Shown here: in pieces, positions 30,656-44,300 of the stretch
How the letters are laid out: each line of letters starts with the position of its first letter
How positions within the stretch are numbered: position 1 is the first letter of the stretch
NCBI RefSeq assembly: GCF_026151205.1
Contig: NC_087073.1
Span: 9,990,411-10,054,410, forward strand
Reading direction: 5' to 3'
DNA: 64,000 bases
Source: Bolinopsis microptera
Taxonomy: Eukaryota > Ctenophora > Tentaculata > Lobata > Bolinopsidae
Notes under the pieces: generated by a model
Databases searched by the model: none
Seen by the model: the letters and a program-made list of their open reading frames with translations, nothing else
Told to the model about the DNA's origin: nothing
Made by a program: the position numbers and the translations under genes

Positions 30656-32264
30656 CTCTAATCTTATACTATTGCCAGACAATAATCAGGTGTTGTTCAG
30701 GGTGATCTGAATGACTTGTTGTTTAAAGACATCATCTTTTAAGGTGTAAGTTTTGTTGCCGATGTACCTTCTTTTTTTTTTAACAATTAGTTTTGCAATA
30801 CTAGTGCTTTACTAGTACGGCACTTATTCCATCTCGTAAGTCTGGGATCCCTACTTTCTTGGCATATGTGATTGGATATTTATTCTATTCTCTATGTTAA
30901 AATGACAAATGTGACACAGTGACATCCCAAATATTGATAAGCATTAAAAATCAGAGAGAAGTGTTGTATAATTTCTTTATCACCAAGTACTTAAAATTCC
31001 TCATGAGAATTAGGTAGGCATTTAGGATTCGCCATGCTCAGCTACATGACATATATGACACCTGTCTAATGAACGGACCTGAGCTCCTGGGCTGTCATTG
31101 GCTGGTCCTGAAACATGTTTACATTAACTAATAGAACGTATAAGCAAAACAATTAGTTAATTGCTATCTGCTTGTTGCTGTATTATTATTATTCTGTATA
31201 TCGGTTGCTATGGCAACATCCATCATGTCATTACACAACAACAGATGCTGTCTTACAGATCTTACAGCTATAGATTGTGTTCAGATCTCTAAAGGATCGT
31301 AGTGATAGGACTCATAGGAGGTTAATGGTAATCCTAGGGGGAGGGTTAGGAGGGGGTGTTATGAAGGTGGGGGGGGGGGGGTTACGAAGGCAATCGAATA
31401 TCTGGTATTATTGTGAACAGAAGACCTCATTAATTCACAAATTCTTCTGAGTCACCGTTTTAATCTTCGATGTAGGGGGAAATTACAAGGAATTCATAAA
31501 TCGTACCTTTGGTTTTCCTTTAAATTGTTCAAGTACAGACTCCATATTTGCCACGACAATCAGAGATATCTATAATTACATGTGGTGCGTGATGATCGTG
31601 TCAGATGTTTATGAAATGACAGTCTAATACCGTCTAATGACCAATCCTCCGCATAACCAATAACCTTGGTAACATGTCGGTTCTAACCTTGGTAACATGC
31701 CGGAGGTGACAAGGTACTTGTCCTTGACACCGGGTAATAAAATTAATTGGCTCGACTAAGTGTATAATCTGTATATCAGCTGTACTGCTGACTTACATCT
31801 CTGATTAAATTGAAGTAATGTTCTCCCCTGGCGAGCCAGTATTAGCTTAACTCACAGCTAGTAGACCTTTACAATATACCAGACACTAGTACGCTCTCAT
31901 GTGACCAGAATACTGATATTCCTCCATATGGCACGTAATTCAGAAATGAAAAAAAATCTTCGACAGCTTACCATGATTATAAGCACAGCTTATCTCATGG
32001 TTTTATAACAATCTTGATACCCTCTTTTGTTGTCCTATATTAATCACCTAAATGAAAGGTTCTCACCGGACTGAAGATCCTAACTTTATTATAACATGCA
32101 ATCATAATATCACAAATTTTCGGAAATTAACTGGAGACCAAGCTATTGGACACACGAGTGCTTGTATTGAGTCATTCAGCGGATACCAACGCCTGTTGGC
32201 TTTAGAGTCTAGAACAATCAACATATCAGATTCACGGACGGAGCTTGAAATTTGACTGTTAGAA
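30656..32264. other. Intergenic DNA, nothing recognised
   Basis: AT-rich, with a poly-G run near 31371. The 67-codon frame at 32052-32255 has no domain. Confidence 0.4.
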
Positions 32265-32271
32265 TAATCTT

Positions 32272-34208
32272 AATACAGTGGAGAGTTAGTGCAATACAGT
32301 GCGGAGTTAGTATAATACAGTGGGGAGTAAGTACAATACAGTGGGGAGTAAGTACAATACAGTGGGAAGTTAGTACAATGCAGTGGGGAGTTAGTACAAT
32401 ACAGTGGGGAGTTAGTACAATACAGTGGGGAGTTAGTACAATACAGTGGGGAGTAAGTACAATACAGTGGGGAGTAAGTACAATACAGTGGGGAGTTAGT
32501 GCAATACAGTGGGGAGTAAGTACAATACAGTGGGGAGTTAGTACAATACAGTGGGGAGTTAGTACAATACAGTGGGGAGTTAGTACAATACAGTGGGGAG
32601 TTAGTACAATACAGTGGGGAGTTAGTACAATACAGTGGGGAGTTAGTACAATACAGTGGGGAGTTAGTACAATACAGTGGGGAGTTAGTACAATACAGTG
32701 GGGAGTAAGTACAATACAGTGGGGAGTTAGTACAATACAGTGGGGAGTAAGTACAATACAGTGGGGAGTAAGTACAATACAGTGGGGAGTTAGTACAATG
32801 CAGTGGGGAGTTAGTACAATACAGTGGGGAGTTAATACAATACAGTGGAGAGTAAGTACAATACAGTGGGGAGTTAGTACAATACAGTGGGGAGTTAGTA
32901 CAATACAGTGGGGAGTTAGAACAATACAGTGGGGAGTAAGTACAATACAGTTGGAAGTTAGTACAATACAGTGGGGAGTTAGTACAATACAGTGGGGAGT
33001 TAATACAATACAGTGGGGAGTTAGTACAATACAGTGGGGAGTTAATACAATACAGTGGGGAGTTAATACAATACAGTGGGGAGTTAGTACAATACAGTGG
33101 AGAGTTAGTACAATACAGTGGGGAGTTAGTGCAATACAGTGGGGAGTTAGTACAATACAGCGAGGAGTTAGTACAATACAGTGGGGAGTTAGTACAATAC
33201 AGTGGGGAGTTAGTACAATACAGTGGGGAGTTAGTACAATACAGTGGGGAGTTAATACAATACAGTGGGGAGTTAGTACAATACAGTGGGGAGTAAGTAC
33301 AATACAGTGGGGAGTTAATACAATACAGTGGGGAGTTAGTACAATACAGTGGGGAGTAAGTACAATACAGTGGGGAGTAAGTACAATACAGTGGGGAGTT
33401 AGTACAATACAGTGGGGAGTAAGTACAATGCAGTGGGGAGTTAGTACAATACAGTGGGGAGTTAATACAATACAGTGGAGAGTAAGTACAATACAGTGGG
33501 GAGTTAGTACAATACAGTGGGGAGTTAGTACAATACAGTGGGGAGTTAGTACAATACAGTGGGGAGTAAGTACAATACAGTGGGGAGTTAGTACAATACA
33601 GTGGAGAGTTAGTACAATACAGTGGGGAGTTAGTACAATACAGTGGGGAGTTAGTACAATACAGTGAGGAGTTAGTACAATACAGTGGGGAGTTAGTACA
33701 ATACAGTGGGGAGTTAGTACAATACAGTGGGGAGTTAGTACAATACAGTGGGGAGTTAGTACAATACAGTGGGGAGTTAATACAATACAGTGGGGAGTTA
33801 GTACAATACAGTGGGGAGTTAATACAATACAGTGGGGAGTTAGTACAATACAGTGGGGAGTTAGTACAATGCAGTGGGGAGTTAGTACAATGCAGTGGGG
33901 AGTTAGTACAATACAGTGGGGAGTTAGTACAATGCAGTGGGGAGTTAGTACAATACAGCACTGGGGAGTTAGTACAATACAGCACTGGGGAGTTAGTACA
34001 ATACAGTGGATAGTTAGTACAATACAGTGGGGAGTTAGTACAATGCAGTGGGGAGTTAGTACAATACAGCACTGGGGAGTTAGTACAATACAGCACTGGG
34101 GAGTTAGTACAATACAGTGGATAGTTAGTACAATACAGTGGGGAGTTAATACAATACAGTGGAGAGTTAGTACAATACAGTGGGGAGTAAGTACAATACA
34201 GTGGGGAG
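32272..34208. repeat. 21-bp minisatellite, about 90 copies
   Basis: The unit is GTACAATACAGTGGGGAGTT A, with few point variants (GTTA/GTAA, GGGG/GAGA, TACAG/TGCAG). Near 33950-34105 a 24-bp variant (ACAGCACTGGGG) occurs four times as two pairs, within a 120-bp block repeated twice. Because both unit lengths are multiples of three, the array is open for 471 codons on the plus strand (heptad VSTIQWG) and 697 codons on the minus strand (heptad NSPLYCT, running to 34363). Confidence 0.95.
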
Positions 34209-34209
34209 T

Positions 34210-35404
34210 TTCGATTATCTTGCGGACGATCTTTCATCAGAGCTTCAGAGATGGAAAACTGTATCGTAATAGCTGAAAGAGAGGGGTTATGAAGCAAACT
34301 CAGCGTGTCTTGACAATTCATCACTACAAACATACCCTCTTGGAGGATTTTGTTTTTTGCCATAAAAAGCCTTGGTCTTTGTAAAATTAGGGTCGATGAG
34401 ATATGTCTAGCCTTTTGAGTACTCAGGCAACTTGTTAGTCGTTGGCTTCAGAGAGTAAGAGATAGAATATTTGCAGTCTTTTTAAAGAAATCATAATTAG
34501 GAATTAACTACTACAAGTTGATTCTGAAAAACTTCCTGACAAGGTATTTATAAGTTAGAAAACCCCGCTCACATGTGAAAAGTCGGCCAGGAGCACATTA
34601 ATAAGTGAGTGTTTGTCAGGCGCAATGTTTTACCAAGAGAGAACGCGCCAAATTTGTCGCTGCGCGCGCTAGCTCAGCTAGCGGCTAGCTAGCTATGCAT
34701 GTAATTAACGTAATTAATATATGAAAGGTTAGGGTTAGGGTTAGTTTGGTCAAATTAGTTTGGTCAAATCAAGCTAGCTATATATCATATATTATTTGAT
34801 ACATGTTTCGCCTTCGGCGGCGCGCGCGAAAAGTGGCATGCAACGTATGTCAATATATTATATAGCTAGCTCCACGCGCGGCTAGCTAGGCCGGCTATAT
34901 TGTACTGGGCTGCAAGCGCTAGCCCCGGCCAATTAAATGTCATGTCATCCAGCTTTCCACGGCCGATAATCATCTCTGGTGACAAATTTAAGTGATTTAA
35001 ATATGGAGGGCCAGAAGACGTGATCAAGGTACTGAATTCTAAATTATTGGAGCTGAGGGAGCGTTGAAAGACCACCAAATTAGACGTTTAAATAAGATCT
35101 TAAAATTACAAATCTGTTGTAACAAAATTCAGTCCTAGTCAGTATGAGTTCTGAGTCTCCATCCAGGATACATGATCACCTCTGGACCCCCCCCTCCGTA
35201 ATCAGGTTAACACATAGGCTAACAGTAACACAGCTACTGTGTCAAAATTAATAATTTTATTTGGAAACCCCCTCGGCTGATTACATGATATGCGAACGAC
35301 CCCTTATCCAGGGGGGATCGGAGGGGTCGTTTAAAAATTTCAGGTCTAATTTAGTTTGATCATTTTATTACTTATGGATACTTATTACTATTCAAATTTA
35401 TCTT
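34210..35404. other. Intergenic DNA with small repeat motifs
   Basis: Contains a GCTAGC-rich patch (34665-34700), a two-to-three-copy TTAGGG run (34726-34745), and at about 35238-35308 the dispersed GGAAACCCCC ... GTGAACGACCCC... repeat piece also found near 5975. No gene. Confidence 0.4.
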
Positions 35405-36365
35405 ATTACTAGAAAACCCGTGGTCATAGGGAGGAAGCTAATATTGATAGTATTTTTTGTTAGTATAAATATATAAGTTTAAATCGCGTCGCAAAAAATA
35501 TCCTATGTTGCTCGTACTAAACACGGTGTAATATCAAAAAACGATCAAAATGACGTTAAAACAATCATTGCACGTGCACGTGCGTGTAACAATCCTCGTT
35601 ACCATGGTAACTACGCAACTTCCTATTTCTAATCTATTTGCACGTGGGCGGTCGTACAGTGTACAGACAGAAAGAATTCTCTGAATTATAGTAGAGACTA
35701 GAAAGCCCGTGGTAACAGGGAGGAAGCTAGTAGCATTGTTTGAAATAAATTACACATACAGAAATATTCATCCCAACAGAAGATACAGCCGATTTGAATG
35801 TAAACAATTTAAACACAACGTAATTTCCACAAAACGGTCGGCGCGCGGACCAGGAAGAGTTTTATAATTTAGCAGAGTTTTAGCGCGTCTTAGAATTCAA
35901 TCATTCACACGCAAATTCTGCACGTGCGATCACATTAAAATGTATGTACCATGCCAACGTTTGATGTAATTGGATTTGTTTACATAATTTGCACGTGGGC
36001 GGTCGTACATACAGACATTCTACAGAAAGAATCTTTTGAATTATAGTAGAGACTAGAAAGCCCGGGACGAAGCTAGTAGTATTCTTTGAAAGAAAGGTTT
36101 AATCGCATCAAAAAATATCCATCCGATCCCAACCGAAGATACAGCCGATTTAAATATAAAATACTTTAAAATCAACTTAATTACCACAAAACCGATCAAA
36201 ATGACGTTCAAACAATCTCTGCACGTGCATGTGTGCATTAAAACACCGTTGCTATGAAACCTTTTGGTTGTTACCTAAATTCCTATTTTTCATCAAATTT
36301 GCACGTGGGCGGTCGTACATACATACATTCTACAGAAAGAATCTTTTGAATTATAGTAGAGATAT
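35405..36365. repeat. Three tandem copies of a 300-350-bp repeat
   Basis: Copies start at about 35405, 35696 and 36051. Each begins with ACTAGAAA(A/G)CCCG and GGAGGAAGCTA (shortened in copy 3). Each contains a GCACGTG patch and ends with GCACGTGGGCGGTCGTACA, then GAAAGAAT and GAATTATAGTAGAGA. There is no coding potential; the copies are well diverged. Confidence 0.8.
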
Positions 36366-36718
36366 GCAGTGTTCAGATTGTTGGATAGGATTTACGTAAC
36401 TGCTGACGTAATATGTGAACGCTCCCATACCGGAACAGCATAATTGATAATATTTCACTGTCAATAACAAACTCATGATTGAGATTGAAGAATCAAAATT
36501 AAATTCAATATACAACACAATAAATCAATTTAGTTATATTATAATATGTACTACTAAGTGTAAAAATGGTCAATTCGTTACCATTGAATAGACAGTATAT
36601 TACTGTATTATTAAATAGTCGAATATCGTCATCACAGTTGCAAAATATGATTAAGTCGTAGTACATATATATCAACCGTCAAAACCGCTTTTTTTATTGT
36701 GTAGAAGTTCAGCAATGA

Positions 36719-36747
36719 AATATATATATATAATATATATATATATT
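36719..36747. repeat. AT dinucleotide repeat
   Basis: A short TA-rich microsatellite next to the left end of the following fold-back element. Confidence 0.8.
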
Positions 36748-37372
36748 ACGGTCATTAACATCCGGACTCCGATGGCAGTCTCGCGGCACATTGCCAACTT
36801 TCAATCATGTTCGTTCAAAAGCATAAGACAGTCATTCAAGACAAGACCTTCTGTTGAAAACAGAAGGTCGTAGCAGGCGTACTTGAATGATCGGGAAGTG
36901 TGAACCATCACTAATGCTATTTCCCTATGGAGCTCGTCTTATATGCCATATTCTGTGACATGGTAGCAAGGTACAACGTAGAATTAGCATGACACACGAG
37001 TGTCCTCACGAGTGAGTCACGTCAAGTCGATACCTACGTCATACCAATCCAGATTCTAAAACAACTGAACATTGCACGTGGGACTTCTTATTGCTATGTG
37101 ATACCTGCAGGAATGTTATCGCAACGCCCATAAGCTGATAGCATATGACATGTCACCAGATCAGGATTGTAAATCACAAGGCTTCGACAAGGCTAGTAAA
37201 TGCTTTCATGACACCGTGGCTATTGTGAAAAGATAATAATGAAGGTATAATGATTGTCTTATTGCGTATGCTTTTGAACGAACACGCCAGAGTGCCGCCA
37301 GAGTGCCTCGAGAGTGCCACGAGAATGTCGCGACAGTGCCATCGGGATCCGGATGTATGACCCATATTAAAT
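36747..37372. mobile_element. Fold-back MITE-like element
   Basis: The left end (TTACGGTCATTAACATCCGG, then CTCCGATGGCAGT) and the right end read on the minus strand (ATATGGGTCATACATCCGGA, then TCCCGATGGCACT) are inverted copies. GTTCGTTCAAAAGCATA is shared further inside (36808 and inverted near 37266). An internal perfect hairpin lies at 36845-36869 (11-bp arms, loop GAA). The right end also has a degenerate AGAGTGCC repeat. Non-coding. Confidence 0.65.
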
Positions 37373-38388
37373 TAGATTGGAATTACTTTACGCTCAAATA
37401 CAAAATAAAATGGTCGCTACAAGTTACAAATTCTTAGAGTCGCACCAGGCGATCTGGACCACATTTTGAGGACGGGAGTTAAAGGGACATCTTTGGACTA
37501 CAAACTGCGTAGTCATTATGTGTCATCAAATCCTATTCAAATAAACGAACACTAATTTTCCTATTATACACAATAAATGTTAAAAGTTTTGAAGGTGATG
37601 ATATCTCTCAATAAAAGAAGGGGAAGATGTGTTTTATCTGCCACTGTCAGACATTTTGGAAAACTTTCACTTCAAATTAGTATCCAAGTTACTAAATCTA
37701 ACGAAGCGTTAGTCCTTAGGATCTGTATAGGGAAACCTTGCCTGTACCTACATATTAAAGTGATAAACAGGCAATGGGCAATGAGCCAAATCTGTCCTTA
37801 AAAGTAAAAACTACTGCCTTTGATCTAGTCCCCTAGCGTCGATCGCTAATCTTCTCAATTCATCCCAATTATCTCTCTAAATATCTCAAAAACGTATCAA
37901 TAAGTTTCCAAATAATGAACAGTCCTTGTCAAACATTACAATTAAGTCTATTAACATTTAAAACATGCCAGTTTTAATCTTAATTTACATATTACTTTAC
38001 AAGTACAAAGTGTACAGAAATTCTAGGTGGAGTGAAATGAGATTTGTATTATAATTATATGTAAATGTGAGTATGTGTTGGGATTAGCTACAGATAATAG
38101 CACCAATAGCTACTTAGTTTAAAGTTCCCTACCCTTAAATAAAAATCAAAACAATTCACAAGATTAAGATTTAAGAGGGGCAAATAATGAAATAAATTGT
38201 TCAATAATAGCAAATATATGTCAATTCCCTGAACTTGTCATCTGAATCTCCAACAAAGAAAGAGTCCCGTTCTGTGAAGTTTTTGTTGTTGTTAGCATAC
38301 CTCAGACGCCTGTCCGTTAACATAATGTAAACTTGCCCCAGGCTGCTATATCCAGATCGGAGATTTCTTTTGTGTAGTGGGCAGCTTT
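37373..38388. other. Intergenic DNA and PTPRN-like 3' UTR side
   Basis: No coding frame recognised. The minus-strand frame at 38201-38392 begins in the stop codon of the PTPRN-like last exon and is most likely 3' UTR. Confidence 0.4.
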
Positions 38389-41300
38389 TCATGTTAGAAG
38401 CTGTTGTTGAAGTTTCAGAAGTAGTTGGTTGCCATGGTTACCGCTTTCCTCAGCTACTGTCATCATAGCATGAACCTGCAAAAACGGAACTGTTAGTAAC
38501 TAGTGGTCAAATACTGTCACATAATATAGTGGTCACATGCCTCACATGGTGTCACATAATATACCACCCCCTCCCCTTCTTATATGCCGGAACTCCTAAG
38601 TAGATAGCCCCTACCTAGTTTGATAGACGTTCAAACCAGGTAAACTGTCAGGGATATTATTTAACCATGACCAAACTTTCGAGGGGCCCCGGACCCCAAT
38701 CGCCCACCGGTTTTCGCACATGTCGGGAAACCCAAGAGTTGTCAGTATATTTCTTCGTGGTAGTTCAATTGATTGGATGCTTTATCAAAATGTCCGGTGA
38801 CTCCATAAAAGACCAGGTTTTCTTTCGATCAGACACTTTGATCTCCGATATCACACGCATAGCAAATTTTATGGGTTGCAAAATGATTTTCGACTCTTTT
38901 TCGCCGCTCGCTGACTTTTTCAAGATCTCGTACGTTTTTGGTACGTTTTGGTGAGTTTGGCAGGGTGTTCTCAGGACAACTGCACCGAGTGCGTCCTCCT
39001 CCAGCTCAGCATTGAGTTATCGTTTGTCGGACTGTATCCCGGAACCGGTGGTGTGTCTTGGTACTGTTCCATAAATCTGCCTAGACCAACTTTGAAACTG
39101 TCTAGCACTGTGATACTCCGGAGCTCTGATGGGAGCACGTTGAAGAGCTGAGCTGCTCTAACTCTAAAGCTGTTGTCGTAATCTGTTCTTACAGCACAGA
39201 CAGCTGTGCGCTTTTGTTCATGGCTGGGATCTCTGCCTTAATACCAAGCCTTTGATGTGACTCGAACTCGAAGCCCGTATCGTTCGGAGCATGTTCAATC
39301 TTCCATACATGGATAATGGAATAACGCTCTCTCCTCCTCTGAAGTGTATCTAAGCATAGGATGAGCTTCAGCTTCTGTCGTAAATTTTCTTCGTTAATGA
39401 CCTTGATAACGGCCATGCGAACAACTTTTTCTTTACTTGTTACTTCTGTTAAGATGTCGCTCATAGTAGACTGCTCAGCAAAGCAAAAACGACGAGTCAG
39501 TATTTGAAACAAAGATTTACGGATATCATCCGTAAATATGTACCCTATGTAGTATCACGTTCTATACCGGAACCGGATATCCAGCCAGAACCGAATTCAG
39601 CCGGATATCTGATCATTGTATGACTGTAAGAGTGAAATTGAGTGCTATTTGAATTACAAAATTATCAAACTGGTATTATTTTAGAGGATAAAAATTAAAA
39701 TTTTGATAACGTAATCAACAGAATAAATTGAAGATATTGGTATGTTGGTAAGTTAACAGTAAACTGCTGACCTCTTCGCAAAAGGCACCCACAAAGAATT
39801 GATACTGCTGTTTGTTGCTGACTAGCCCGGGCCGCTGATCTCGCAGGAACTCCAACAGAGCACAGGGGTCAAGTTCCTGAAACATTCTGCGTCACTTAAC
39901 TTTTATAAATTATATTGATATCAATCGATACATAGATCAGAAGCAATAAGGGATCATTCACATTTGCCAAGCCAGCCGTTTGAGAATTCCTTATCATTTC
40001 GCCTCAAAAGGAGTTTACTTTCGGGTGCAGTATTTCAAAGCGGTCGTATTGATTATTCCAATAAAAAAGAAAATCCTTTTATCACAGGCTTCAATGCCAC
40101 TAATTTTTGTGATAGTTGCACTGGCAGAAGTTTACATGATCGATACGAAGATAATTGCTTGAACACCTAAATATTCTCGCTTGACGCGACGAATTTAATT
40201 TCGTTCTTACATTTTATTATTATTATTATTATTAATTAAACGGATCTACAATGCGCGCATATGTCCGACTGTTATGAATAAATATGTTTCGCGCCCTACT
40301 GAACAAAGATAGCCTCAAATAGAGCAATTTTCGATTTATAAATGTTTTGGATATATCTCAACAAATGTGACCTCTAACAAAGACAAACGTGACCTCTAAC
40401 AATGATGAAACCAGGCAAAAAGTCGCACGTGCAGATCAGATGAAATGTAAGAAATATATCCTAACTTTCAACGTTTAACTATAATTAATATCATGGCAAC
40501 CTGTACTAGCCACAGATCCTTGAGTACACTTCAACATTACGTTTGGTCTGATGAGATATAAATTTGATCACCATCATTTCTCTGCCAAGTGGAGATTAAA
40601 ATACAATGGCCATACTTCTTGCGCTTTCTACACTATGAATTTACACACCCCTCGTGAAATGTATTACCACGAACAGGTGGGTAGTGGCTATAACATTATT
40701 CCACGCCATCATTACCTACACAACTCAGAAAATGAAAGAATTTACCAGAAACTTTAAATGGATTCAAGACAACTTTCTTAAAGGGCTACTACAAATACAA
40801 AGACTGAATAACTAGTAACTTACCCAACTTAGTCTTATTAATGCTTTTCAAACGAAGTTACAACGAATTCTTCATGTAGTGCATCCTGGGTAGTGGGTTT
40901 GAAAAGGATATGCCCGTTTAAAATATTTCCATCACGTTACATTACATAATTCTCAATAAATGTAATAGATTTGTAGTGTTGTAATTAGTTTTATGTAATT
41001 ATTATAGTTTGGACCCCAGTCTGTCTAGTGTGTATTATGGTGGAATTGTACAATCCCTTGTATGTATTCGACATCCAAAACTACTTCCAAGATCGTACAT
41101 TTATCTGTTAAGTTTATATTGGTGTGGCATCGTTCATTGTATATTACGTAAGCCAAGGAGTCCGGAAAAACTTCCGCTAGTGTAATTTTACACAATGGAT
41201 ATATTATATGTAAAATGGTGCACAGAGCGGGAGTGGTGTAAAGTGCTCAGGAATGGATTACGTCATAACAAATAATATGTGAACCACCTCTATATGACCT

Positions 41301-44300
41301 CTTTTATATGGTTGGATTGTTCTCAGAATTACCGTCGTTTAGCATTAATTTGCGAGTAATGTTTTTCTACTAAAACATTTCAGTTTTTTACAAGGATCAT
41401 TTTAGGAATTGTCTTAATTAACAATTCAAAATGACTTTAAGAACTCACTCAAAAGGCCGTTCAGATTTTACATGGAATTGGAAAATATGTTGGTAGAGCT
41501 AAATTAATATCAGATATGAAAATAAAGCAAATATTTTTAAATAGCTTGTATTTACTGGAATCACTGTCTCAGTAGATTCAGGAACAATATGGCCACGCAC
41601 ACGCTCGCAATGTACTGCTGCTTCTGACCAATTCTTCTTGGAATAGAACAGCAGTAATCTGGATTGCCATTCAGGAACCCATTCCTCTGAAAGTTTCCCC
41701 AATCCTGATCGACCTCACTACTTATCGCTCAGTTGCAGTGGTGCTACTTTTGTGTAGGAATCTTGTACAAGTATGCACTATACAGCAGTGTTTAATGTCA
41801 ACCGCTTTCCTTCAGGGTTCTCTCGCAATGCGTAAGAGTACGGTTGATGGAAATCTAGCGTCCGCTAACAGGCGCAATTCTTGTTGTCAATAACGTTGAA
41901 CCGTAGTTTTTCTTCCCACCTATTAGACCACTTGAGAGCTTACCATTATATTTAAATAAGATCCCTTTAACTCATGTTGCCGGATATTTAAAAATGAGAC
42001 CAGACAAAGCATATGCAGTCGAAGTCTGCATTTTGATGTTCCATTTTTCATTGCCGATTGACGAGTTAGTCATGGTTTTCATATTATAGAATTACAGCTA
42101 TAGCAGAATTGTGCATCTTGAGTCAAGATTATCTTGAGTCAAGATTATCTTGAGTCAAGATTATCTTGAGTCAAGATTCTTGACGATAATCTGTATAATA
42201 TTTCACCGTTGGTTTACAGCAATTTCTACTGAATTTGGGTAATTACATTTGTGAAATGTTTAGGATCGCAAATTTTGCTCGTCAGACGTGAACAGTTGTT
42301 ATTTAAGCAACAAATAATAACTTTTTTAAATAATAAAAACTTGGGAAAGTATTTAATGTCCCAATCGTACCCTGGCTAACAAACAGATACCCTAGATAAA
42401 TTAACGAAATTTGGATTTCGCAGCAAACCTTACCAACTTTTCAAACATTACGATCTTTGGTGTAAAAGACAAGATCGAAAGATACCTTTGGATTGGATGG
42501 ACTATTTTTATAGCTTCCGCATCTATCAGTGGTGACTGCATGATCCTCATTGGTTCTGCCAGGTACAAGGCATTCAGACTGCACAATATCATTGTTACCT
42601 TGATTCAACAAATCGCCCTTAACGACCTCTTGATAACGATTTCGTGGCTGTTGCCACATTCTGCTTCATTGATCACCAATAAATGGGCATTTGGAAGGAT
42701 CTCCTGCATCCTCTCCGCCAGTACTTTCTCTTACGCTACAGTAGTTAGCATATTGTTGGTTATGACCTTGACAACAAGCAGACTGCTCATACTTAAGTTT
42801 CCTATCAGAGCACGTATCTTTTATAGGGAAGGTGCCCATAAAAAGTTCATTCGATTCATTTGGATTTATGCTTTGAACTTCTCTATCCTGCATCTAATAT
42901 TGGACATAAAGGGTGAGGGAATCATATTCGACTACAGAGGATACATGTGTGACTTTTCCTTCCAACCGTCATCAAATGTAGAATCGTGGCTGTTCATCAC
43001 ATCTATGCTGGTCAATGCCAGCTTTCCAACGATTTTAATTTTTATTACAACAGTTTTGTTAGTTTATCAGTTGTTTAAAGTTGTGAGAATTGCAAGTCGA
43101 ACTGGAGCAGTAATTCCATGGCATGGTATTTTGACTGTCATCCTCACTGCAGGCATGTGCCTTATCGCATTTGTACCCATGCAAATCTACATTTTCTACG
43201 CATCATACATTGTGGCTCCGAAGGCAAAAGATATACCATTCAAGTTGAAACTATACCGAGCAAGTTATTCTTGCTTCTATGGGCATATAATGACGAACTT
43301 TTTCATATACTGTATTACAGTGGAAAGCTTCAGAGCTTTCCTTCGTTCTAGAGTCGTAACGATGATGTCCCGGATATCATTATCCTATCGATCTTGGTTT
43401 ACTCCTCCCCAACCACCAGACATACAACTAGGTAGTTTTGATGTAATCTGTTTAGAATTATTGGCATCTTAATGTTGTGAAATTATAGCTACATCTTATC
43501 GTCAACTAATCACTTGAGTTAGCAGTAAATGGGGGCTAATCTAAAATTAATTCCAAAAATTCTGGTCAAGAATTGATCGGCTTTTTCTAAATAAACTTAC
43601 CTATTCATAAATCAATATTTAAGACTACAAATAATTACTACCACCTCCAGAAGAAATTCATCGTAACGAGGGAGCAGCAATCCAAGAAATATCAGCGGCT
43701 GAATTACGAATTATTCGAACTGTAGCAAGATGTACCGTCTGACCCAGTGGATAAAAGTGAGGAATTTAAGAATTTAAATCCTAGTCATAATATTTCCATA
43801 GCCATTGACTGATTTTTTTCAACAAAAAAACATTCAAATTAAATTAAAATAAGTCGCTCTCGGGGTTCTCAAGACGTTCAAATCGAGCGCATTATATAGA
43901 GCGGCCGAAAATGTATAGCCACTTTTCCCGTCTAAAACAGATTCCTAGTAACTTTTTATATTTTAACCACCGGGCCGTCCGATTTACATCTTGGAAACGA
44001 GGCCTTGATATCAAAATTATATCATGAAGGCGGTAAAAGATTGACTTCAAGATAAGATTCATGATAATACCTTTATTTTATCCCCATCTCTTGCAAGCTT
44101 CCTAAGAGCTAGTTCCAGCAAGATGAAGGTGCCAGTTCTTCCCAGCCCGTCCCTACAATGCACTACAGTGGGCGTCTTACATGATATGTTGCTCCTCTGA
44201 ATCTGAGACACGTCATCAGTTAAAACTACAATTGACTTAGGGTAGAGCAAAATAGCTCACATCTTATTGGGATATTATGATGAAATCACGAATAACTCCA

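Noticed and set aside
32252-34363. 21-bp array as a CRISPR or protein-coding gene
   Set aside because: The units are contiguous with no variable spacers and the genome is an animal one, so not CRISPR. Coding status is kept only as a low-probability finding.
34726-34745. TTAGGG repeat as an internal telomere
   Set aside because: Only two to three units; too short to be more than chance or a tiny interstitial site.
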